Assembly (NCBI GenBank): GCA_003116975.1
Contig: BGKB01000030.1
Location: 434,561-498,560 of the forward strand
DNA: 64,000 bases
Reading direction: 5' to 3'
Origin: Aurantiochytrium sp. KH105
Taxonomy: Eukaryota; Sar; Bigyra; Thraustochytrida; Thraustochytriidae
The translations under genes were made by a program, and so were the position numbers. A model generated the notes under the pieces. That model worked only from the letters and a program-made list of their open reading frames with translations. It was not told the origin of the DNA and searched no databases. The stretch's first letter is position 1; every line of letters begins with the position of its first letter. Shown here piece after piece: positions 40,246 to 52,100 of this stretch.

Positions 40246-40742
40246 CGAATTTATGATGAATCGAGCCCAACATAACATCACATTTCGGACTAGGTCTAAG
40301 TTAGAGATATGGTTTGCAAGAGATCAGCCAAGTCTTGACGCAGGATGACACGATGGGAAGGCAACGCTTTTTCACCGTGCGATGATTTGCAAAAGGAGAA
40401 GGCTTGCTCGATTTCTTTTTTGCTTGGTTGCGTGTGTGTCAAAGTACAAAAGAGACGAAGTATGATCTTGACGCACAAGTAGAGCACACAAGTACGCAAG
40501 AGTGCACGTACGCGATTTTGCTTGACCCAGCCCCTTAGGAAAGAGAAATGGGCGGACATCATGATCCAGGTGATCGGTGCAACGCTACGGAAATAGTGGA
40601 GGGAAATCGATACAACCTCGGTTCATCCAAGTTCGTCCAATCAAATTATACACGCAGGGAGTAAAGCGGAAAGGAATCGAGAGCACGTGCAGACGGCCAC
40701 TGCTCCTTTTCGCGTGCATGGCCTGAGACGGCGAACCCATCT
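40246..40742. other. Convergent 3' flanks of IPK and BUD22-like genes
   Basis: 497 bp, moderately AT-rich, with no coding potential noticed. Confidence 0.5.
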
Positions 40743-42004
40743 CTACTCATCGTCGTCATCATCATCATCATCGTCGTCGCTGAACGTAACCTTTGTTCCC
40801 TGAAAGGCTCCCACCATGCGCGCCTTCTCCTGCGCTTCTTTCTTGGCGATCCATGACGGATGCATGTTGGCTTCCGCAGCCTTGTCAGCGGCTTCGGGGT
40901 CCGCAGTCGCCGTTTGTGCCGCAGATGCCGCAGCTGGAGTCGACTCAACCTTACTCGGCGCAGGATCACGCTTGACGCGCTTCTTCGGAGGTGGCTTCTC
41001 TCCGCGAGCAATGGCGCGTCTTCGCTCTTCAGCTTCACGCAACAAGGCCTGGCGCTGACGCGCACGCTGGCCCATGCGATTTCTGGGACGAGCGTCGATT
41101 TCTGCAAAAGGATCATGCGGGTCAAGGCCGACCACCTCCACTTGATCGGAAAAGGTCTGGGGATGGCGCAGCTTCCAATGCGTCAGCCGGGCCTCCGTTG
41201 AAGCAAAGCGCGCCTGACAGCCACCGATCCCGCAGCGGACCTTCTTTGCTTTCCACGCCTCGTCCGTACTGTTTGCAATCATTCTCGCTTCCCGCTTCCG
41301 CTTATTTTTGAGAAGCTTGCGCTTGAAACGGACATGATCGACTTTCTCTTCGAGTCTGCGCAGGGCAGCCTGCACGAGCTTGTGTTTCCTCACACGCGCC
41401 TCGAAAGCATCCAAGATCGCCTTGCGCGCCACGTTTTCGACCTCAATTTCCGAGCCTTGCTCGGCCATTTCCTCATCAGAGTCTTCAGCGTCTTTGTTTG
41501 TGCCTGTCTTGGCATCTTCTGTTTTCGATTCGTCCTCTGCATCTTCCTTCGCACTCTTTCCTTTTTTGCCGCGTTTAGGTGCATTGGCTTTTGCCCATTC
41601 CTTCTCGAGTTTGTCGGGGACAACAGCGCCCCCTTCATTCATCAAAATCCGCGCGAGGTCATAATACTTGAACTCCTTCAGCACGGTTACCTTTCGTTGT
41701 AGACGATCGAGGTCCGGGCCTCCGCGACTTCCTTTCTTTTTCTTGCTGCTGGATGCGGCGTTTGCTGTCTTGTCGTCATCCTTGCCGTTTTCTTGTTCAG
41801 CAGCAATGCGCTCGGCTGTCTCACGTGCGTCCTTGAGCTTGCGAATAGCCTTTTGCAGTTCAAAGCGTTGCGTCTTCTTGATGGCTTGGCACAGCTCCCG
41901 CCCTGGCGCCAGCAGGTGACCTTGCAGCTTGTGGTCAAGGTCGTCGTACTTGTTCTTGCTGCTGCTGCCATGATCTCCAGGCTTCGTCTTGTCCTCTTTT
42001 TGGG

Positions 42005-42053
<49 letters not shown>

Positions 42054-42428
42054 GTCGTCTTCTTCTTCTTCTTTTCCTTCCTCTTCCTCACCGGCAGTTC
42101 GCCTGTCCTTCTTGGCGTTCTCATTGGCTTCTTTTGCACCGTCGGAGGTGTCATCCTTGCTGTCGCTGTCGTCATCCTCTTCTGACTCCTCGCTTTCGCT
42201 TTCGCTTTCGCTAGTTTCGCTTTTGCTCTTGGCGTTCTTCTCGTCGTCACTCGCGCTTGGCTCCTCCGCCTTCGAGTCCGAGTCCGAGGCGTCCTCCTCC
42301 TCCTCCTTCGAGGAATCCTGCTGGTCCTCCTGGTCCTCCTGGTCCTCCTGGTCCTGGTCCTGATCCTGGTGCTGCTGCTGCTCCATCTGCTCCTGCCGTC
42401 TCCGCGCGGCGCGGCTGCGAACTGTCAT
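40743..42428 (-). CDS. BUD22/SRFBP1-like ribosome-biogenesis factor with a C2H2 finger
   Basis: The 561-residue frame starts at ATG 42428; the frame is open further upstream but has no earlier ATG. The N-terminal third is highly acidic and Ser-rich, with an Asp run encoded by an in-frame CAT/GAT microsatellite at 42008-42055. The middle is basic and helical. Near residues 395-420 a C2H2-type finger (C-x4-C-x12-H-x5-H, from CGIGGC to LRH) is present. The C-terminus HPSWIAKKEAQEKARM followed by FQGTKVTFSDD is the conserved BUD22/SRFBP1 ending. Yeast Bud22 is nucleolar and needed for small-subunit rRNA processing. The finger is not something I recall in Bud22, so the assignment relies mainly on the C-terminal motif and overall layout. 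Confidence 0.65.
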
Positions 42429-43134
42429 CCTCGTGCGTCGCGTCGCGTCGCGTCGTGTCGCGTGACCGACCCTTGCGGCTCTGGTCCTCGCGCCCGCGCT
42501 GCGCTGCCGCGGGACAGGACGAGCCAGGCAGGTGATAAACAAACAGCCTACTCAAGAGAACTGAGCGAGTGGTTGGTGGCCAAGCGCACCTCGCCTCGGC
42601 GCGCCTCCGCCGCCCGCACCTACAGCTGCACCACCGTGTGGTGGCCTCTGTGGACCACTGTGGCGTGGGAGTTGGGGTTGCGCAGCGGCATCACTGTGTG
42701 TGTTTGCATCGCTTCACCTCTGGAGACAGATTGGCCCCTGACAGCCAGATAGATCGGCTCGTGCATGGCCAAGGTATAAGATCAGCATAATAACAGCGAG
42801 CGAACAGGGCGAGCGAGCGCAGGGCGCGCCTCGATCCCGCGGCAGCCCGCTGCCGCGCGGGCTAGGAGCGCGAGCAAGCAAAGGACGCCGCGCAGACCGG
42901 GCCGCAAGGGCCGCGACGGCTGCCAGCACTCTGCTCTCCGGGCAGCGATCGGTCTGTAGTGGTGAGTTCAACTCGTCCGAGTTGAAGCGGCCGCACGTCC
43001 AGGTGCGCCTTGAAACTCAACGCTGCTGCCACGACGACGACGACGACGACGACAAAAAGGAGGGGGGGAAGAGCAGAGGAGAGAGAAGGAGAAAGAGTGA
43101 TACCTGAGCTGGCGCGTGCGCGACGGCTGCAACC
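42429..43134. other. Divergent promoter region of BUD22-like and channel genes
   Basis: 706 bp containing GTCGC/GTCGT pentamers near 42438-42465 and (ACG)n at 43032-43055. No gene is supported. Confidence 0.5.
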
Positions 43135-46100
43135 ATGCCCATGCAACCTCTACGCAAACAGTCTTCCGATGAGAAGCCCAGAAGCGAGCCGAGCAGCCAG
43201 CAAGAAGGTCCAAAGCCAAGTAGCAAACAAGGAGACTCGGCGAACGAACGAGAGAAAAAGCCGCCTCTCCCGACCGCCAACTCATCACGAAGCCTCCGAA
43301 GCATGAAATCGGTGACGCCCGTTCTCACCGCGGCGTCCAAATTTCTCAAAGGTTCGAGCGCTCAGTCCAGTGCACGACGAATCGGCGAGGCTGCTTCCCC
43401 GGCAGCAGTATCCACTGCGCATGAGCTCATTTTCGGGGACATTATCTCCGTAGGATCTGTTGACGCAAATGGGGCAGATGGCGGCCTCGTCATTGGTGAA
43501 GGCATGTACCATTCTCTCGTCGGCCTCTTGCACCCGGACGACGAGCTGTTGACCGCGGCAACGTCCTCAGAACCCTACGAGCCCGACGATCTTGGAGGAG
43601 CCGCCTCAAGCACAAGAGATGTATCAACCCCTTTATCTTCTTCTCTCGACTCAGCCGAGAGCAACGACTATTCAGGTGCCATCGACGCCGATACAACGCC
43701 TGCAGGCGATATCGACGAGGGACGAGACGAGTTTGAAGCTAGCGCTGCAGCCGATATTGGCGAGCGACTCACGCCAAATCGGATGAATATCCAGTTTCGC
43801 ATCTGTCCGCAGCTTCAGTACGAAATGCAGCGGAGTCTCCGCAATCTCGGCAAACGAAGTTCCTATTCGGAGGCCCAGCAAGCCTATTTGCGAGCGCGTT
43901 CAGAAAAAGAAGCAACAGAAAATAAATCCCTTCTTCAGCGTTACGTCAAAATCGACGACGCCTCTGACGCCGAACGGAGGACGCGCAAAGCAAGAGGTCG
44001 GAGAGCGAAGAACAAAGGCGACACAGAAGCCGGAAAATCAGGTGCGCGGCGACGATTCGTGCGTTACGGTCAGACAATACAGCTGCAACACGTGAAAAGT
44101 GGAAAGTTCATGAGCATGTCACCCAAAAAGGTCGCCAGGATCCGCAAAGACTGCCTCATGGTAGACCTCCAGGACCAGGGCTCTGAGTTCTCTTGGTTTC
44201 AGATTCTGCCCCGCTTCAAGGTTCGGGCAGAGGGCGCGAGAGTTTATGCGGGTGACCAGATTTTCTTGCGCTCTGTAAAATTTCCAGACTACTACCTCAA
44301 CAGTACCCAAGAGACTGTGCCGAGGCCTTTGCAAAACATCGACTGCGTCGGCCTATCCGAGCTGCGCGCATTGCGTGAGGTTCATCTTAGCTCCCAGAAT
44401 GCAAGCTGGCGATTTTACCTCGCTGCACGAGGCTGCAACCCAGAAAGAGCCTCGTACGTTTACGACTGTCAGGCAATCTACCTTTTCCATCCGGAAGTCG
44501 AGGCCTTGCTTGGCGCTCCGTACGACTTTGCGGCACGTAACGCAATGTGGTACTCGGCAGAGAGAGACACCCCAGTCAAACCCGATCAGAGTATCTGGAT
44601 TGTCGAACACGCTTCGAGTGTCCTCGAGTGGCAGCAAGCCTCAAGCTCTAGCCCTGCAGCAGCAGTAGCCTCATCTCGAGCCCCAAGCCGCCGTTCCAGC
44701 ATACTGAGTACCATGAGAAACTACTCTTTCAATGGGAGCTCAACATCCATCGGACAAGGTTCTACGGGCGAAGCATCAGAGCGCTCGGGCCAGACCTCGG
44801 CAGCAATCGCTGCCAAGGCTGCATTGTCTTCCCAGCACATTGGGGCCGTCCCTTGGAACTCGCGCGTGGCCCTCCGCCATCTCACCACCGGCAGGTACCT
44901 ATCTGTCAAGCCCCACACCCTCGATGCTGATCGGCTTGAGGAATATGGCACTCTCGATCTCGAGCTCACCTCCTCGTTTCGAGGAATGTTGTCGACCTTT
45001 TCGTTCACCCCGGCGCTTAGCAAAGCGCGCGCTGGAGTAGACGCGGACGGACTCGACCTCGACTCCGATTCTGACTCGGATAGCCACGATGCCGGACGAA
45101 CAAACGACCGCTCGCAAGCCGCAATTCGCTTTGACGGCATGACCTGCTTTCTGGCTTTCGAGCCACCGACGCCAGTCCTCTTTGGTGACGGCTCCTCCGC
45201 GCGACGATTTTTTCTCCATGCACCGCCAGATGGCTCCGTTAGCCTCTCCATTTTGCGCCACGACCAGGATGCCATTGTCGGCATCCCTGTCCCTCTAAGT
45301 ACGGTCCGTGCCGTGGAAACCATCAAGTCCTGGACACGGGTGTCCATGAGCTACGTTTCGCTATTGCGAGAACGCATGGTCCACGCCAGCGCAAATCCCT
45401 TGCCCGCTCGAAAGTCGTCGTTCGATCAAAGCAAACCGAGCACTCGGCCTTCGCTTGGGATCAGAGGACATCATTCTTCCATGCGAAGTTTCGCACGATC
45501 GCGCGCCAAAGAAACGTACATCACGCGTGCGGAAACAACACCAATGATCGAGGTACTCCGCGAGCTCCTCGCATTTTGCCGCGGCGTTGATAATTATGGG
45601 GAGCCTGACGCGCTCGCATGTGTTCTTGGGGAAACGCCTGACACAGATGACGAGCAAGTCCGTGCTGAGCTCGTTGACTATGAGCTTAGCGTCGCAAGCC
45701 GCGTGTTCCAGGAGCCACTCGCGCCTTCGAAGCTTGCGCTACAAGTACGCTTGGCTTCTTTACGTCTCTTTGAAGTACTCTTTCACGTTTGCACTGCCCC
45801 AGAGGCCGTTCTTGCAGACGGCTGGATGGATAAGCTCACCTCGACACCTTTTCGCTGGGCATACTTTATTCACCGTCTCTGCTTCCGCGCCGCAACCGCC
45901 ATCTTTCAGAATAGCCGTGAACTTGAGCTTTCCCTCGCCGATACGCAGCTACCACGTCCTCCTCGGCCCTTTTGCGACTTTTTATATTCTTTGCGCGCCG
46001 AAGTAACCTTTGAGCCAGTTCTTATGTCGCTGGCGCGCCAACTTTCCTGTGGCGTTGGCGCCGTCACATTGCTCCGCAAACTCGTAAACAACAATGAGAC

Positions 46101-49100
46101 CCTGCTCGACACAAAGTTCAAAGGGCCCCAAATTGCTTTTCTCGTCGGCTTGATCCGCAAACACGGACCCCGAAAGCGTTATGTCGACCTCCTTTCTTCC
46201 CTCTGTACCTGCAAGGATCTTGCCCAGGGAACGACAAAGTGCATCGTCTCCAATCAAGAACTCATTGTTCTCGAGATCTTCCGCAATCACCCGGAAGAGG
46301 TTCTCATCGAGGTCGCTTTCCAGCTCGAGGAGGATGAAGACCATACGGACGCACATGCGCAGTCTTCCTCGACTGGACCCGAACGAGACGCTTTTGCCGC
46401 TCTTCGTGATCGTGTGCTGGGCGGTGACACGCTTCTCGAGGCTTCTCCGGACGGGGGGAAACCGCAACTTCGGCGGGGCAAAATCCTGATTTCCTGGGAC
46501 TCGGCTCTTCTTGCAGACTCCGCACAAGATCTCGGCGTGTCTGCAGCAGTCACCCAGTCCAATAAGATCTGGGTAAGCCTTGAAGATCTCCAGGCCCTCC
46601 AAGACGAGCGCGCTCGTCAGCTGTGCTCATACCTCCATGGCCAGCTCGTGTTGATGACCAAGCTTGTCGAGGGGCGGTCTTACAATTGCATACAGATACT
46701 GGAGGAAATTTATACCTACGAATTGCTCGTCGTTGGTGCGAGCAACGTGCGGCTCGCTCCCTCGCTCCGAGCTGCCTTTTGCGAGCTTCTTCAGGCTCTC
46801 TATCTTGACCGCTATCCACACGTGGTTCGTGACCTGCCGCGCAAAATTTACTTTCGCGTCAATGCTCCGTCGGGGGGCGCCTACGGGCGATATCGCCAAA
46901 TGCCCCAGTGCCTCAACCTTTTTCGAAGCAGTGCTAGCCATGCGGCTCTTGACGCGAAACGCTCTCCGTCCCCTGATGAGGCAAAGCTCTCTGATGGAGA
47001 ATTCGCTAATACCGAGGCAGACACGGCTTCTTCTTCCTTCACGAACGTGCTCTCGGGCAAAGCTGTGCCCTTTTTCCTCATTTCGGGCGCAGACAAGTTC
47101 TTATTTCCGCGCGAATTCGTTCTCCGCTCCCTCACCCGATACGCTTCCTTGGTCAAAGAAAAGGCCTCGAAAGCTGCTAACAAGGAGACGTCCACCTCAT
47201 ATGCCATGGACAATGACGCGGGAAGCTCTCTGTTCGCCAATCAGGATTCGGGGCCGCCGCTGCTCCAGGTGGGCGGGACCCACGCCCCAAACTCCGACCA
47301 AAAGGACGCTTACGGCCGCAACACCAAGCAGCGCCACGAAGGTCAGTCCACAGCCGATTTGAGGAACAGATCAAACCAAGGTACAGGTACTGAAGGCCGG
47401 CAGCGCACGGAAAATCGTGACTTGACGTCGAAGCAGAACGAAATGTCCATTGCAGGAGACGACGGCCAGGCATCATTTGCAGGAAGCATGATCTCTCTCG
47501 GCCAAACGCTGATACTAATGGGGTACAGCTCATGCCCGGAACAAATCATTGATCTCTGCCGCGCCGCGGTGCGTCTTTTGCGTTTCGTATCAAACGATTC
47601 TCTGCGACGCCAAGAGATGGTACTCCGGCAGCGAATTTGTGAGCTGCTCATCACGGCATCTCGTTTCGAGACTGATCACTCCATCTCGCTCGTGCTTGAC
47701 GCCTTCGAGGGCGCAGCGCAGGATACGCGCATGTGTCAGCTTGTGACGCAAGTCGAGGGAGGCTTCGCGCGTGCTGGCGCCCCGAAGGAGAGCAAGTGGA
47801 ACCTCTACGACCTTCAAAAGCAGTTCACGCCTTCGGACATTGGCGCGACCGTGGACGAATTACTCGTAGATATGGTCATTCGCTGTGGTCAGCAGGTTGA
47901 CCCCTCTGTGCAACTTTTCGAGCGCGCTCTCGATCTATTGGTTATTGAGCACAGCCCTGGTTCGCGTCTCATGGACGGATTGCAAAAGACGCTCATTGTG
48001 AGTGCCTCTGCAGGGGCACGGCTTTACAACTCGATCAAGACGCGATCCTTGGTGCTCTTGAACGATCTGCAATCGTACATGATTTGGGGCGTAAACAATG
48101 CTTTTTCTGACGTGAGTTGGGCTGTCATAAAGCGCGTGAAAAGCAATCTAGGTTTCCTTACGCGAGCGTGCGGGCCCCATCGCAGCATTCTCGAGTCGCT
48201 CGATGTGGCGGATGTCGTGCTGCATGCCCTTTCCCTTGGTGCCGACCGCTCCTCGTGGCTCCGCGACATTCAGCGTCTCGCCCTTCGCTTCTTTGAGGTC
48301 TTTGTGGAGGACAGCATCGACAATCAGCGTTTCGTTTTTGATCACATCGGTCTCGTGCAAAATCTACTCGAAGACAATCTCAGCCCAGCCATTGCTTGCC
48401 TTTCGGCTGTTGTCCGAGGGAACCGGAAAATATGCGCCGACTTCCCGCCTCGCATCATCAATATTCTCGTGGACCATTCCAAGCTCACGGAAGATGTGTT
48501 GACTCTATTCGTGCAGCTATCGTCCGTGAACGGAGTTGGTATTCGCCGCAATCAGGATGCTCTGATGCACGCTATCCTATCGGATCCGGGCGCAGAGGCC
48601 CGATTAGAGAACATGGTTCGGGACCTCACGGTCGAGTCAAGTGACACTGCGAGCATCCTGCTTGGCGAGTTTTTTTCAGCTGTCACACGTGGCCACAACC
48701 CTTACTGCGAAGCCAAGGTTCAGGCACTTTTGCCTCTTGACCTCTTGCTCGACCTTGCGACGCAATCGGGCGCGAGACCATCCATGAACAATCACTTCCG
48801 CTGCGTTCTTTTGCGCGCCCTCTCCGATGCCTTTATCGACACAGGTCTCGCGGACGCTGGAACCATGCAGCAGGTGCCTCGCATCGTGGATCTTTTGCAA
48901 ATCATTCTCACGGAACTAGGAAGCTTTTTGGAGCGTTGCCGTGGGGGCGATGTCGTTACAGACACCTTGAGCAACTACCGTGGTCTTGTCTTTCATGGCT
49001 TCATGTACATGCTGCGCTCCTTCTTCCATGCTGCCTTTGAGTTCCAAACGGCGCCGTCTGCCATTCTTGCGGTTCGCGCTCCGCTCCTCACGGTTGTGCA

Positions 49101-52100
49101 AGAACTCACGGAATTCGCGGAGACGCCCGGTGAGCAACACCTCTCACGGCGAGCCAAAAGTGGTTTGCTCAAGTCCATATCGGCTCATCGCCGCGCACGA
49201 AAAACGGAGGAGGAACGCCGACTCTCCGCCAAAGCCAACAAGGAGCGGCGGCAGCTTGATCGCGAACGTCGCAAGATGGAGCGCATTGAACGGCGTCTCT
49301 TCCGGTCGCAAGAGCGGAAACGAGGACGGCCCACGCACGACAGCTGGCACGTCTTCCTTCGCTTCTTGCAGTCAAGCTCACACATCCAGCAACTCATCCA
49401 GGATGAGCAGCGCTCCATGATTCAGTCAATCTACGACGCCTGCGGAGACATGGCAACGCTCTCTCTTTTTCTCCGTTCGCTCATGGGTTTTGTGCGCGCA
49501 TCCTGCCGCGAGCACAACATTAGACACAACGACGTTACCGAGCCCCTCGCATGTAGGTCAGACCAGACCGCGCAGCAAGTGCTCACCATTGTGCAGTTTA
49601 CACTTGCATACATTGGGGATCTTGATGTGGCGTGGCGTGCTAAGGATGCGTCCAAAGAGGAACTTCAGCGGAATGCGCAGTCTCGACTCACCGACATGGG
49701 CGCTGTGGACATGTCTTTTCAGGTTCTTTGCATTGAGACGTCGCCTGCCTTGGCTCGAAAAGCGATTCTGAGTCTCATCGCCCTCCTCGAGGGCGGAAAT
49801 CGCCAGGTTCAGGAGCGTCTCTTTGGTCTCCTCATGTCGCCACGCGGAGAGCGGTTCTTCGCGCGTCTCGCGGCGGTCTTTGCGAGGATTGGTGAGGCGG
49901 CGCGCTCCGAGATCAAACTAGACAAGAAGCGCAAGCTTCAGGAAGAAGCGCTTCTTGTGCGCGATGATGGCGATACAGCCTCCGTCTTGTCTGGAAACTC
50001 CTCCATCGTCGCCGACTCGATCGGGGCGACCTCTTTTGGGACGTCTTCATCCAAAGCAAGCTCTACAACCTCTTCGTCCATCGAAGATGATGAAGACGAT
50101 GATGATGATGATGATGACGATGACGATGATGGTGGCGCCCGTCTTGGTGGAACTGATAGCGAGCTCGACGAGCTGGAAGACAGCGAGGACAATGCTAGCA
50201 GAGGAGGCCGAATTCGCAACGGTTCAATGCATTCCACGCAGCATGCTAAGGCCGGGAGCGTGAAGCAAGGCGAGACCCAGACAACGGCCGAGGGCCAGAA
50301 CAAGGACGGGAACCCTGACGTTGACGATGGTGCCTCGAGCTCCTCGTCATCAAGTGACGAGGAGAAAGGCGGCAATGTCGTACACGCAAGAAATGTTGCT
50401 TCGCTTTTCGAGCTGCAGGCGCCTCGGTCGCGACACCATCTGAGACGCAAGCGCACTCAGGCCGAGATCGAGCAACGCGAGGCTGCCCAAGATATTGTTA
50501 AGGTGGTACGCTTTTTGCAGCTGTGCATGGAAGGTCATTATCTCGACATGCAAAATCTTTTGCGCGAGCAAGGGGAAGCAGCTGTATATCGTACCAGTAC
50601 AAACGTATTGCTGCTCGGTGTCGAACACGCATGTCTGCTTACCAAGAGCGAGGAAGTTCTTGCGTACAGCCGGGAAGGCACTGTGCAACAGCTGACCAAG
50701 ATCTTTGACTTCCTCATCGAGTCCATGCAAGGGCCGTGCCAGGCAAACCAGGACCTCTTGTCCAACCCGATCAATCGCGTGCTGGAGACCGTGAAGAAGG
50801 TACTCTTGACCAACTTTACTTTGAGTGATACCTTTCTGCACGAGGCTGACATGGAAAAGATTACCGAAGACGACGAGCGCGACGCGTTCCTAATTCTAGA
50901 GCTCAAGGCAAAAGCAATGCGCACACTCTGCGCAATGCTTGAGGGCCGTCAGGATACCAGGGTGGAGGAATCACTTTTGCGTGAGATCGAGCTCTCTCTT
51001 GTGCGTGCTCGTCTCGTGGAGATCCATCGCGCCATCGAGTTCTGTACGTCGCGAGGGCGCTCGGAAGATTCCATGCTGCATATCTTTGAGGCTGCCACCG
51101 ACGCTTTGAATATCATGGTCACACTTTCGGACGCGCGCCGTGCCCGGGGACTCCACCTCATGGATATGATCAAGGCTGATGAGGAAAAAGCCATTGCGTT
51201 CTTTATGGAAGCAATTCGGAGTGTCGAAGTCCTCTTTCAGGGCTCTGTACATCGGTGCTTCTACCCCAAACCCAAAGCACTCAGTTTCCTGTCTCACTCT
51301 GCGCGTGTGAGCCTGATGCAGGACATCAATGTTGAAGACCCAGACTTGCGCTTGCGGGAGTTCCTCGATAACGCCAATTCTCTCCTGGACGAGGTCTCTC
51401 AGGTCCAGCAGCTCTCCGAAGCGTTGCCCATTCAGAAGCTTTTGATGGATCTCGACAAGATTCGCGCGATCGCCTTTGCGCTCTCAGTATGGTCCAATTT
51501 TCTGCTCCTCTTTAGTTTTTCAGTGTCTCCTGAAGCCGGCGACAGCGAAGAACTATGCGTAGCGCCGAATGTGGTCACGACAATTCTACCCTCATTGTGG
51601 GACTCGCTCACAGGGGGGCCTGGGCCCGCGCTTGCGTTACGCATGATCCAGTTGCTGACAGTGATACAGATGGCGCACTTACTTTTGCTGCGGGGACTGG
51701 ATTTGCTGACACAGATTCCAATTCGTCTAAAGAAGCTGGAACGCAAACTTCGTCTTGCTCGTGCGCGGCTGCGGTCGCTGCCCAAGGCGTCGGGGCTTGC
51801 ATCAGGACAACTTTCTTCTGGCAGCACAGGTGGGCAGGGCGACGATGTGCTCGTATCCTCCGCGCTTGCGCAGCCTTATAACAGTCGCGAGGTCCGCATG
51901 GCGTGGTCTCTTGGGGTCGGGTGCTCTGTGGCGAGTATTTTGCTCGCAATTCGCTTTGGTTGGGGTGTGCTTGTAAACCCCCGCTTCCTGGTGTGTGCTC
52001 AATTTTGGGTGCTTGCGCAAGGCACGCTCTTTGCGCGCGCGGTGCGCCGATCTGGAGGAGCACTTGGCTTCTCTGCAGCGTTTGCAAAATGGTACTGCTG

